64,000 bases of DNA from Bacteroidales bacterium. GTDB taxonomy: Bacteria; Bacteroidota; Bacteroidia; Bacteroidales; VadinHA17. A program made the position numbers and the translations under genes. Below, piece by piece: positions 57,210 to 64,000 of this stretch. The notes beneath the pieces were generated by a model. It saw only the letters and a list, made by a program, of their open reading frames with translations, was not told where the DNA came from and did not search any database. Position 1 is the first letter of the stretch. Each line of letters starts with the position of its first letter. The stretch is from the NCBI GenBank assembly GCA_003141895.1, contig PLNT01000023.1:1-64000 (forward strand), written 5' to 3'.

Positions 57210-58921
57210 TTTTCAATTTCTTTAATTAATTCAGTTTTAGTACTGTCGAGCTTTAAGGCTATATTCCAGTTAGTTACAGCATCTGCACATTTTCTTTCCC
57301 TCATCAGAATATATCCATAATGCTCATACCATACAGGATCAGGCTTTTCTCCGCTCTTTATTATTGATTCAAACACTCTCGCTGCCTCCTGAAGCTTTCC
57401 TCTTTTATATAGAACCCATCCATAGGTGTCGAGAAAAGTAGTATTACCCTTATCCTTTTCAATAGCCTTTTTCGCCATTTCTTCTGCCTCTTTCAGTTTT
57501 GTATTTTGCTGTGCAAGATAATAAGCATAGTTATTAATGACAGTAAGATCTTCGCTATTGTTTTTTAATGCTAATTCAAATGCTTCGAAAGATTTAGGAT
57601 AATCTTTCATTCTATAATAGACGTCTGCACGCATTGTCAGAACCTGAGTCAGAGAATCCTTATTGTTTCCTGCCAGTATCTCTGCTTTTTTTAATTCATC
57701 AATCGCGATTGAGTATTTCCCAGTTTCAACTGCCGCATTCGCATATAATAATTTTGCTGTAAATGAAATATTAAACCTGGTTGCACATTCTTCTCCCCTT
57801 GATAATAATTTATTATAATCTTTCATTTGAAGATAAACGAAAAGAAGTTTTTCCCATGCATAATAATTGTCAGGGTTTATCTTAATTAGTTCTTCTAGTC
57901 GCAGAACTGCATCATCCAGTTTATTTTGCTTAACCATTAATTCTGGCCGAAGTAAAGGGATAATATTATCCCCACTGTAATTTGCTTCGAATACCAATAA
58001 TGTAACAACAAGTTTGTCCTGCAAATCTTTTGTCAGATCTGGCAATTCTATTATACGTGCCATTAATGATATCTCGCTTTCGCGGTCAACTTTAATATTT
58101 AATATTGTTTTATTAAGAAGCAGAAATAATTCATTATAACTTTTTACTGATATCAAAAAGTCACACAGTGCTAACTGAACCTGTGGATTATCCGGATTCT
58201 CATCTAAAAGCTTATTAAATACATCGAGAGCTTTTTGATTATCATCTTTCCCCTTATATATATCGGCAAGAAGCCCCTTGAATAATATTTCATCAGGAAA
58301 TTCTTTCACCAGAGATAATGTTTTACCTAATGCGTCATCGTACTTTCCTTCTGCCATAAGGTTTTTTATCGAAGAAAGGGTCGATTTTTCGTTCACTCCG
58401 TACTTCTTATCAAATGCATCGAAAATCTCATCTGCCTTTTCATAATTTTTATCTTCAGAATAAAGGTTTCCGAGAGTTAACTGCAGATCTTCCTTTTCAG
58501 GAAATAGTTTTACAGCTCTTTCATAGTAGATTAAGGAACTGTCCAGATCTTTTTCCTGATAGTACAATCCTGCCAGCATAGTAAGATACCAGATGTTATC
58601 CGGATCAAAAGACAACGCTTTGCTGACATATTTTTTACCCGTTCTTATATCCCCATTTGCAATTACAATCTGAGCCATCTGATAATAAGCAGCATCGCTT
58701 CCAGGATTTAATTTCAGGCACTGCTCCAGAAATTTTAAGGCATCTCCCCCATTTCCCAATAATTTTTGCTTAAGTGCTTCAACGTAAATTTCGTTATATG
58801 CTGCTGAATCCAAATCTTTTGATTTATTCCTTGTTTCAGACGGAGCGATACTTTTCCCGCAAGAAAAAAAAATCAATATAAAGAGTGCTAAAAAAACAAA
58901 ATAATATCTATATAATTTCAT
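57197..58921 (-). CDS. Tetratricopeptide repeat lipoprotein
   Basis: 574 residues. The signal MKLYRYYFVFLALFILIFFS is followed by lipobox C21. About twelve TPR-type helical pairs fill the rest, clearest at 52-125 (GGDALKFLEQCLKLNPGSDAAYYQ, SKALSFDPDNIWYLTMLAGLYY) and 440-560. It probably acts as a protein-protein scaffold on a membrane surface. It is the first gene of the minus-strand series down to uvrC. The 258-bp divergent gap upstream (58922-59179) contains the cyclophilin promoter on the other strand; I could not find a clear TAnnTTTG box for this side. Confidence 0.88.
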   Translation of the reverse strand: MKLYRYYFVFLALFILIFFSCGKSIAPSETRNKSKDLDSAAYNEIYVEALKQKLLGNGGDALKFLEQCLKLNPGSDAAYYQMAQIVIANGDIRTGKKYVSKALSFDPDNIWYLTMLAGLYYQEKDLDSSLIYYERAVKLFPEKEDLQLTLGNLYSEDKNYEKADEIFDAFDKKYGVNEKSTLSSIKNLMAEGKYDDALGKTLSLVKEFPDEILFKGLLADIYKGKDDNQKALDVFNKLLDENPDNPQVQLALCDFLISVKSYNELFLLLNKTILNIKVDRESEISLMARIIELPDLTKDLQDKLVVTLLVFEANYSGDNIIPLLRPELMVKQNKLDDAVLRLEELIKINPDNYYAWEKLLFVYLQMKDYNKLLSRGEECATRFNISFTAKLLYANAAVETGKYSIAIDELKKAEILAGNNKDSLTQVLTMRADVYYRMKDYPKSFEAFELALKNNSEDLTVINNYAYYLAQQNTKLKEAEEMAKKAIEKDKGNTTFLDTYGWVLYKRGKLQEAARVFESIIKSGEKPDPVWYEHYGYILMRERKCADAVTNWNIALKLDSTKTELIKEIENCGK

Positions 58922-59127
58922 AATTACATTTTACCAGTATGTCCAAATCTTCAGACAATTGATGCTTAGACTTGTTTATTACTTTTACAATCATTTCAAT
59001 ATTCAAAACAAAATCAAAACTAATTGACAAATATACTGCTAAAGGCTTTAACAATACATTTCAACAATTGAATTGATCAAAATATTACAATTTGAAAATC
59101 AAATTTCCTGTAATGCTCAAAGTTAAA

Positions 59128-59135
59128 TATCTTTG
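59128..59135 (+). promoter_or_regulatory. TAnnTTTG -7 box for the cyclophilin-pheS operon
   Basis: TATCTTTG, exact match. The predicted start is near 59142 and the leader about 40 bases. Confidence 0.6.
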
Positions 59136-59179
59136 CAAACACATTTACAGAATTTTTCTTAACCAATTTTATACGATTC

Positions 59180-59995
59180 ATGAACTTTTACTTAAAAAAG
59201 TCAGTATTTCTTCTTTGTCTGCTTTCTCTTATTTCATGTAAGTCTCCATCAGGTAATGAAAATTCGATGGTTCTTGTCAAAACCTCTCTTGGCGACATGA
59301 AGATAAAGTTATATGACAGTACTCCAGTACATCGCGATAATTTCATTCATCTTGTAAATTCTCACTTTTATGATGGTATTTCATTTCATCGTATCATAAA
59401 GAATTTCATGATCCAGGCTGGCGATCCCGAAACTAAATCAGGCTCTTCAAAAAACCTGCCAGATTCTTTAAAAACATATACAATTCCGGCAGAATTCAAT
59501 AACCTCTATTTTCATAAGAAAGGAGCTTTGGCTGCAGCGCGCCAGGGCGATGATGTTAATCCTCATAAGAGATCTTCCGGAACCCAGTTTTACATTGTCC
59601 AGGGGGTAAAGCTTTCTGATGATGAATTAAATCAACTGGAGCAACGAATTAACAGTATTATGAAACAGGGTAAATTTAACACCTTTATAAAAGCTACAAC
59701 CGATAGTGTCCGAATGACTGGAAAAGAGGCTACTGACGCAGAAATCCAGCAGATAGCTTCAATTAAAATGTTTCAGTTTCTATCATCATATAAAGATTTC
59801 AGGTTATCTGAAGAGGAACGAAATATTTACAAAACATTGGGGGGCACTCCCCGTCTTGACGGTAGCTATACGGTGTTTGGTGAAGTAATTGAAGGTCTTG
59901 ATATTATTGATAAAATTGCGGAAGTGCCTACTGACACCAATGATAAACCTTTGAACGATATAAAAATTTTGAAAATAAAAATTGTAAAGAACTGA
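59180..59995 (+). CDS. Cyclophilin-type peptidyl-prolyl isomerase, lipoprotein
   Basis: 271 residues. The signal MNFYLKKSVFLLCLLSLIS is followed by lipobox C20. The cyclophilin core is split: the first half has FYDGISFHRIIKNFMIQAGDP and GALAAARQGDDVNPHKRSSGTQFYIV, then about 65 inserted helical residues (about 142-212), then GGTPRLDGSYTVFGEVIEGLDIID. The catalytic Arg is in SFHRIIKNF. It should act on proline bonds of exported proteins. The stop codon overlaps the pheS start by one base, an odd partner for an envelope foldase. Confidence 0.92.
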   Translation: MNFYLKKSVFLLCLLSLISCKSPSGNENSMVLVKTSLGDMKIKLYDSTPVHRDNFIHLVNSHFYDGISFHRIIKNFMIQAGDPETKSGSSKNLPDSLKTYTIPAEFNNLYFHKKGALAAARQGDDVNPHKRSSGTQFYIVQGVKLSDDELNQLEQRINSIMKQGKFNTFIKATTDSVRMTGKEATDAEIQQIASIKMFQFLSSYKDFRLSEEERNIYKTLGGTPRLDGSYTVFGEVIEGLDIIDKIAEVPTDTNDKPLNDIKILKIKIVKN

Positions 59996-61032
59996 TGCTT
60001 CAAAAAATTACTGATCTGTTACAGGAGGTATCCTCCATCTCGGTTAAAAACTCTGAAGAGCTCGAATTGTTCCGTTTAAAATATCTTAGTAAAAAAGGAC
60101 TGATTTCCGATCTGTTTGAAGATTTTAAAGATGTACCTGGTTCGCAGAAAAAGGAAATTGGTCAGAAGCTCAATTTATTGAAGCAGAGTGCTCTTAAGAA
60201 ATTTAATCTGCTCAAAACCGAACTTCAGAATCAGGATGAGAAAACAGATATCGATTTTTCCCGGCCGGCCTTTCCATATAATTTAGGATCACGTCATCCT
60301 ATATCCATAGTAAGAAATGAGCTTATAGATATATTCACCAGAATTGGTTTTACTGTATCAGAGGGACCTGAGATTGAAGATGATGATCACGTCTTCACAA
60401 AACTGAATTTTGCACCTGAGCATCCTGCGAGAGATATGCAGGATACCTTTTATATTTCTCGCTTATCACTTGAAGATTCTAATCCTGAGGATATACTTTT
60501 ACGAACCCACACTTCTTCTGTACAGGTGAGAGTTATGCAAAACCAAAAGCCCCCGATACGTACTATCTCCCCCGGACGAGTTTTCCGCAATGAAGCTATT
60601 TCTGCACGTGCTCATTGTATCTTTCATCAGATTGAGGGCTTATATATAGATGAGAACGTTTCTTATGCTGATTTGCGTCAAACCCTGCTGTTTTTTGCAA
60701 GGGAATTGTTTGGTAAGGAGACTAAAATCAGACTGCGTCCATCATATTTCCCGTTTACAGAACCTTCCGCTGAAATGGATGTTAGCTGCAAGATTTGCGG
60801 TGGAAAGGGTTGTAACGTATGCAAACATACAGGCTGGCTTGAAATCCTTGGATGCGGTATGGTACATCCAAATGTGCTTGAAGCCTGTAATATTGACAGC
60901 AAAAAATATACTGGTTTTGCATTCGGGATGGGCATTGAGCGTGCAGCTATGTTAAAATACGGAGTAAATGATCTGCGCTTATATTTTGAAAACGATCTGA
61001 GGTTTCTTGATCAGTTTAAAAGCGCGTTTTGA
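59995..61032 (+). CDS. pheS: Phenylalanine--tRNA ligase alpha subunit
   Basis: 345 residues. An N-terminal coiled coil (about 1-90) binds tRNA. The class II catalytic domain has the motif 2 region RTHTSSVQVRVM...RVFRNEAISARAHCIFHQIEG, a Cys-rich insertion (CKICGGKGCNVCKHTGW) and motif 3 GFAFGMGIERAAMLKYG. It joins phenylalanine to tRNA-Phe as part of an alpha2beta2 enzyme; pheT is not adjacent and must lie elsewhere. Translation is coupled to the cyclophilin gene upstream (TGATG). Confidence 0.96.
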   Translation: MLQKITDLLQEVSSISVKNSEELELFRLKYLSKKGLISDLFEDFKDVPGSQKKEIGQKLNLLKQSALKKFNLLKTELQNQDEKTDIDFSRPAFPYNLGSRHPISIVRNELIDIFTRIGFTVSEGPEIEDDDHVFTKLNFAPEHPARDMQDTFYISRLSLEDSNPEDILLRTHTSSVQVRVMQNQKPPIRTISPGRVFRNEAISARAHCIFHQIEGLYIDENVSYADLRQTLLFFARELFGKETKIRLRPSYFPFTEPSAEMDVSCKICGGKGCNVCKHTGWLEILGCGMVHPNVLEACNIDSKKYTGFAFGMGIERAAMLKYGVNDLRLYFENDLRFLDQFKSAF

Positions 61033-61076
61033 ATTGAATATTTGAAATAATAAATAAAATAAGCAGAGGAGACGAA

Positions 61077-61787
61077 ATGAAACAACAAGAAATTCAGACC
61101 CCGCTTTGTGACAGTTGCTCTCTCAAAACAGGGTCAATTTTCAAATACCTTACACCTGATGAAGCTGAGACTCTTAACTTTGCTAAAGATTTCCGTCAAT
61201 ATAAAAGGGGTGATATTCTTTATCAGGAAGGTAACCGGATAAGCGGATTTTTTTGTATTCATAGAGGGATAATAAAAGTATTTAAGACAGGCTTTGACGG
61301 TAAGGAACAAATAATAAGATTTGCGAAGGACGGTGATATTATTGCATACAGGAGCGTTCTCAGCAATGAGCTCGCATGTACTTCTGCAAAAGTTATTGAA
61401 GATTGCCAGGTATGTTTTATCCCTTCGGAAATCCTGGTTTCTTTCATTAAAACTAACCCTGCATATGCACTTGAGCTGCTTAAGCTTGCCTGTCATGAAC
61501 TGGGAGAAGCAAATTCCTTTATAACAGATATAGCACAGAAGACTGTAAGAGAACGGCTGGCAGAGGTTCTTCTTTTCCTGGTAAATGATTTTGGAATTGA
61601 CAATGATCAATTTCTCAATATCTCACTTACCCGGGAGGAACTGGCCAACATAGTCGGGACAGCAACGGAATCAGTTATCAGGTTATTATCAGAGTTTAAA
61701 TCAGATAAACTGGTGGAACTGAATGGCAGAAAAATCAGGATATTGAATAAAAAGGGCCTGGAGAAGATCAGTAATGTTTTTAATTGA
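61077..61787 (+). CDS. Crp/Fnr family transcriptional regulator
   Basis: 236 residues. The cNMP-like beta-roll (about 25-145) has FRQYKRGDILYQEGNRISGFFCIHRGIIKVF. The C-terminal HTH_Crp domain has SLTREELANIVGTATESVIRLLSEFKSDKLV. The N-terminal CDSC (C11, C14) could be part of a metal site, but only two Cys are clustered. A purine-rich ribosome binding site (AGAGGAGA) six bases upstream makes this one of the better initiation sites here. It is a different paralogue from the one at 19.4 kb. It ends at a family A repeat, convergent with ruvB. Confidence 0.88.
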   Translation: MKQQEIQTPLCDSCSLKTGSIFKYLTPDEAETLNFAKDFRQYKRGDILYQEGNRISGFFCIHRGIIKVFKTGFDGKEQIIRFAKDGDIIAYRSVLSNELACTSAKVIEDCQVCFIPSEILVSFIKTNPAYALELLKLACHELGEANSFITDIAQKTVRERLAEVLLFLVNDFGIDNDQFLNISLTREELANIVGTATESVIRLLSEFKSDKLVELNGRKIRILNKKGLEKISNVFN

Positions 61788-61916
61788 GGACCCCCTTGCC
61801 CTTCGGGCACTCCCCCCAAGGGGGGAGAAATAAATCCCTTAAATAGACGAGCCGCTCCCTACACTACCGGCAGGCATGCTTTAGGGGAGATGTCGCATAG
61901 CGACAGAGGGGTTTCT
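61788..61916. repeat. Family A paired palindromic repeat
   Basis: The left arm has GCCC-ttc-GGGC (61798-61808) and TCCCCCCAAGGGGGGA (61811-61826). The right arm has TTTAGGGGA, TGTCGC-ata-GCGACA (61891-61905) and AGAGGGG. It lies between convergent Crp/Fnr and ruvB genes and is the clearest example of the family. Confidence 0.8.
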
Positions 61917-61948
61917 CGATCGTAACGGAACATTATAAAGCTGAGAGT

Positions 61949-62974
61949 TTAAAACAGTCTTCCTGTTGCATCACCTCCGAACTGTTTTCCAAGGTGTTTA
62001 TATGCATGTTCAGTCGCTTCGCGGCCTCTTGGGGTTCTTTTCAGGTATCCTTCTTTGATAAGAAACGGTTCATAGACTTCTTCAATGGTTCCGCTTTCTT
62101 CACCAACTGCAGTTGAAATTGTATTTAATCCAACAGGTCCGCCGCTGAATTTATCAATTATTACTGAAAGAATCCTGTTGTCCATTTCATCGAGTCCATG
62201 CTGATCGATGTTGAGAGCTTTAAGACCATATTTTGTTATATCAAGATCGATTTCTCCTGAACCTTTCACCTGGGCAAAATCCCTCACTCGTCTTAACAAT
62301 GCATTGGCAATCCTCGGGGTTCCACGGCTTCGCCTGGCAATCTCAACAGCAGCAGTTTCTTCAATTTTTACGTTTAATATTCCTGCCGAGCGTTTTACAA
62401 TACCAGTAAGTATTTCGTGGTCATAATATTCAAGATGAAATTTAATTCCGAATCTTGCTCTTAAAGGACTTGTAAGAAGTCCGGAGCGGGTGGTTGCTCC
62501 AATCAGAGTGAAGTTATTAAGGGTCAGCTGAACACTACGGGCACTTGGTCCCTTATCTATCATTATATCAATCTGAAAATCTTCCATAGCAGAATAAAGA
62601 TATTCTTCAACGACCGGACTAAGCCTGTGAATCTCATCTATAAACAGAACATCACCTTCCTGAAGATTGGTCAATAATCCGGCCAGATCACCCGGTTTGT
62701 CAAGCACAGGACCTGAAGTAACGCGCAAATTAACCTGCAGTTCGTTGGCAATGATTGTGGCAAGGGTAGTTTTTCCAAGTCCGGGGGGGCCATGTAACAG
62801 AACATGATCAAGAGATTCGCCGCGCTGCTTAGCGGCAGTAACGAAAACTACCAGGTTATCAATAACTTGTTTCTGACCTTTGAAATCGCTGAAGCTTAAT
62901 GGTCTCAGCTGTTTTTCGAACTCTTTGTCGTTAGGTGTTATAATATCTTTTCTGATATTAATATTTTCTTCCAT
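61949..62974 (-). CDS. ruvB: Holliday junction branch migration helicase RuvB
   Basis: 341 residues. An AAA+ motor drives branch migration with RuvA. Motifs are [14 protein letters not shown] at the start, Walker [12 protein letters not shown], Walker [10 protein letters not shown], sensor 1 [22 protein letters not shown] (with Arg finger) and the C-terminal winged helix [22 protein letters not shown]. The length is normal. ruvA and ruvC are not adjacent. It lies 12 bases downstream of the YwqK-type gene and is probably co-transcribed with it. Confidence 0.96.
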   Translation of the reverse strand: MEENINIRKDIITPNDKEFEKQLRPLSFSDFKGQKQVIDNLVVFVTAAKQRGESLDHVLLHGPPGLGKTTLATIIANELQVNLRVTSGPVLDKPGDLAGLLTNLQEGDVLFIDEIHRLSPVVEEYLYSAMEDFQIDIMIDKGPSARSVQLTLNNFTLIGATTRSGLLTSPLRARFGIKFHLEYYDHEILTGIVKRSAGILNVKIEETAAVEIARRSRGTPRIANALLRRVRDFAQVKGSGEIDLDITKYGLKALNIDQHGLDEMDNRILSVIIDKFSGGPVGLNTISTAVGEESGTIEEVYEPFLIKEGYLKRTPRGREATEHAYKHLGKQFGGDATGRLF

Positions 62975-62986
62975 AACGCAAAGTAA

Positions 62987-64000
62987 CTATTTAATCAGCT
63001 TAGTTTCGCTTACAGGAAGCTTAATTCTTACACCATTTATACTTACCTCAACATCATCTTTATATGAAATAACCAGATACTGAAATCCATCCTCATCGAA
63101 TTTTTTCCAGGTCTTTTGTCTGATGCCCATCTCATAATATTGCTCCTCTTTGGTTTTACCATTCTCATAATAAAAAATTTGAGAACCATCGGGATTTCCC
63201 TGAACAAAATTACCTTTGAATTTAAGTTTTTCGTTGCTATAATATGATTTCCAGATGCCATCTCTCAACCCTGTAATGTATTTCCCGGCTTCGGTCAATT
63301 CACCTGACTTATATTTCCAGTCACCGTTTTTTTCACCGTCGGAATATTGACCCTGAGCAATTACCTCACCTGTAACTGAGTATTCGGTTGATAATCCATC
63401 ACGCTGTCCCTGAAAATATTCTTCCTCTTTCAATAAGGTCCCGTCTTCGTAATACCAGTTCCATAGACCGTCGGGACGACCATTATTAAATGAACCTGTC
63501 TGTTCTACTTTTCCCGAAATGTTATAAAATTTCCATTGGCCTGATCGTCTGCTATCAGTATACTGACCCTCTGCCTGTACCTTTCCATCCGGATATAAAT
63601 CTTTCCATTTTCCATTATATTTTCCTGCTTCATCAACAATTCCTTCAGATAGAAGTAATCCGTTATCGTTATAAATATATGCATTTGTTACTTTGCCGTC
63701 GCTTCCGTAATCTCTGTGAACACCTACAGGAACTTTGTTACGATATGGTCCGCTGTATGTCAGTTTCCCATTCTGATCATGTCTGGCAACGATTTCAATA
63801 TCAGGCGCATCTTCAACATTTGACTTTACAATAGCTCCATTTTCATAAAGCATTGTAAGAACGAGTTTTCCCCTGCTGTCATACTCTTTATAATACCCAT
63901 GCATCAAACCATCTTTAAATGTTTTTTCGGATTTTATACTGCCATTCGGATAGAATTCTTTCGAGTCTCCCTGTTTCAGTCCATTCTTGTCTATTCTGTT
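62987..64000 (-). CDS. YwqK/MORN-type repeat protein, 5' end beyond the window
   Basis: At least 338 residues. The frame stays open to the last base of the window, so the start is missing. It consists of tandem repeats of about 22-24 residues with consensus G-x-Y-x-x-G-x-x-x-G-x-W-x-x-Y-(Y/F)-x-(D/N)-G-x-(L/V)-x-x-E; at least ten copies are visible (for example GKYNGKWKDLYPDGKVQAEG and DGLWNWYYEDGTLLKEE). This is the MORN-like repeat of the so-called YwqK antitoxin family, common as secreted or lipid-anchored proteins in Bacteroidota. No toxin partner is visible. A TTG at 63907 is only an internal codon, since repeat sequence continues upstream of it. Confidence 0.85.
   Translation of the reverse strand, partial: NRIDKNGLKQGDSKEFYPNGSIKSEKTFKDGLMHGYYKEYDSRGKLVLTMLYENGAIVKSNVEDAPDIEIVARHDQNGKLTYSGPYRNKVPVGVHRDYGSDGKVTNAYIYNDNGLLLSEGIVDEAGKYNGKWKDLYPDGKVQAEGQYTDSRRSGQWKFYNISGKVEQTGSFNNGRPDGLWNWYYEDGTLLKEEEYFQGQRDGLSTEYSVTGEVIAQGQYSDGEKNGDWKYKSGELTEAGKYITGLRDGIWKSYYSNEKLKFKGNFVQGNPDGSQIFYYENGKTKEEQYYEMGIRQKTWKKFDEDGFQYLVISYKDDVEVSINGVRIKLPVSETKLIK

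Noticed and set aside
8-61916. CRISPR array or tandem repeat interpretation of families A and B
   Set aside because: Copies are dispersed singly or as inverted pairs tens of kilobases apart without regular spacers, and no cas gene is present.
63905-63907. TTG as start of the YwqK-type gene
   Set aside because: The same frame continues to base 64000 with typical repeat sequence (FYPNG, EKTFKDG), so the true start is outside the window.

Overview
The window is a dense (about 90% coding) piece of a chromosome from a member of the Bacteroidota. The evidence is the many Bacteroidota-specific families (DUF4271 next to hemD, DUF4292 next to an EnvC-like protein, a KETAHQLGTP-type histidine kinase, MnmH, a CreD operon), the TAnnTTTG promoter -7 boxes in front of many genes, the scarcity of Shine-Dalgarno sites, and the modest G+C. 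The genes look like a Bacteroidales/Marinilabiliales-type free-living organism, but rank below phylum is inference. I see no tRNA, rRNA, CRISPR array, transposase, phage gene or plasmid gene.

Layout. 1-2.2 kb: yidD, a YugP-like zinc peptidase and an isoprenylcysteine-methyltransferase-type membrane enzyme. 2.3-9.5 kb: a cytosolic four-repeat GH16-like protein with no catalytic glutamates, then an ECF sigma factor, its putative anti-sigma partner and a beta-barrel protein behind a recognisable ECF promoter, then an AsmA-like protein. 9.6-19.4 kb: a histidine kinase, a U32 tRNA-hydroxylation-type protein, mnmH, a large hybrid kinase whose phosphoacceptor His is Tyr, rsgA, a phosphofructokinase with a PPi-type signature and a TIGR01777 epimerase. 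19.4-28.7 kb: Crp/Fnr regulator, PHP phosphatase, mntP, dtd, a 14-TM MFS pump, deoC, DUF4271-hemD-rnpA and an S41 protease. 28.7-32.7 kb: queD-polA-moaD-moaE on the minus strand. 33-36.8 kb: acyl-CoA ligase, exported superoxide dismutase, an orphan lipoprotein. 37-39.4 kb: a membrane protein, a winged-helix regulator and creD, with the same 19-bp palindrome in front of both transcription units. 39.5-48.6 kb: lspA, an ArsR regulator, polyprenyl synthase, MFS carrier, CoA-binding protein plus thioesterase, Tat-type aldo/keto reductase, SMP-30 protein, ywbE, a second phosphofructokinase and a HAD phosphatase. 48.9-58.9 kb: a long minus-strand series (TPR lipoprotein, DUF4292, EnvC-like, RsbW-like, ybeY, mnmG, ade, uvrC) containing two parS-like sites, which suggests an origin-proximal position. 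59-64 kb: cyclophilin-pheS, a Crp/Fnr regulator, ruvB and a YwqK-type repeat protein cut by the window edge.

Most genes are housekeeping: tRNA and ribosome quality (mnmG, mnmH, dtd, ybeY, rsgA, rnpA, pheS), DNA repair (polA, uvrC, ruvB), envelope biogenesis (yidD, lspA, AsmA, TPR/DUF4292/EnvC) and central metabolism. The structure between genes is the most unusual part. Family A is a set of paired C-rich palindromes, present nine times and in every convergent gap longer than 100 bp. Its inner hairpins change sequence between copies while keeping their pairing. Family B is a set of roughly 28-bp palindromes with GTAGRGA ends, and one copy lies in frame inside the anti-sigma gene. A third cluster of 18-bp-arm hairpins precedes the creD operon.
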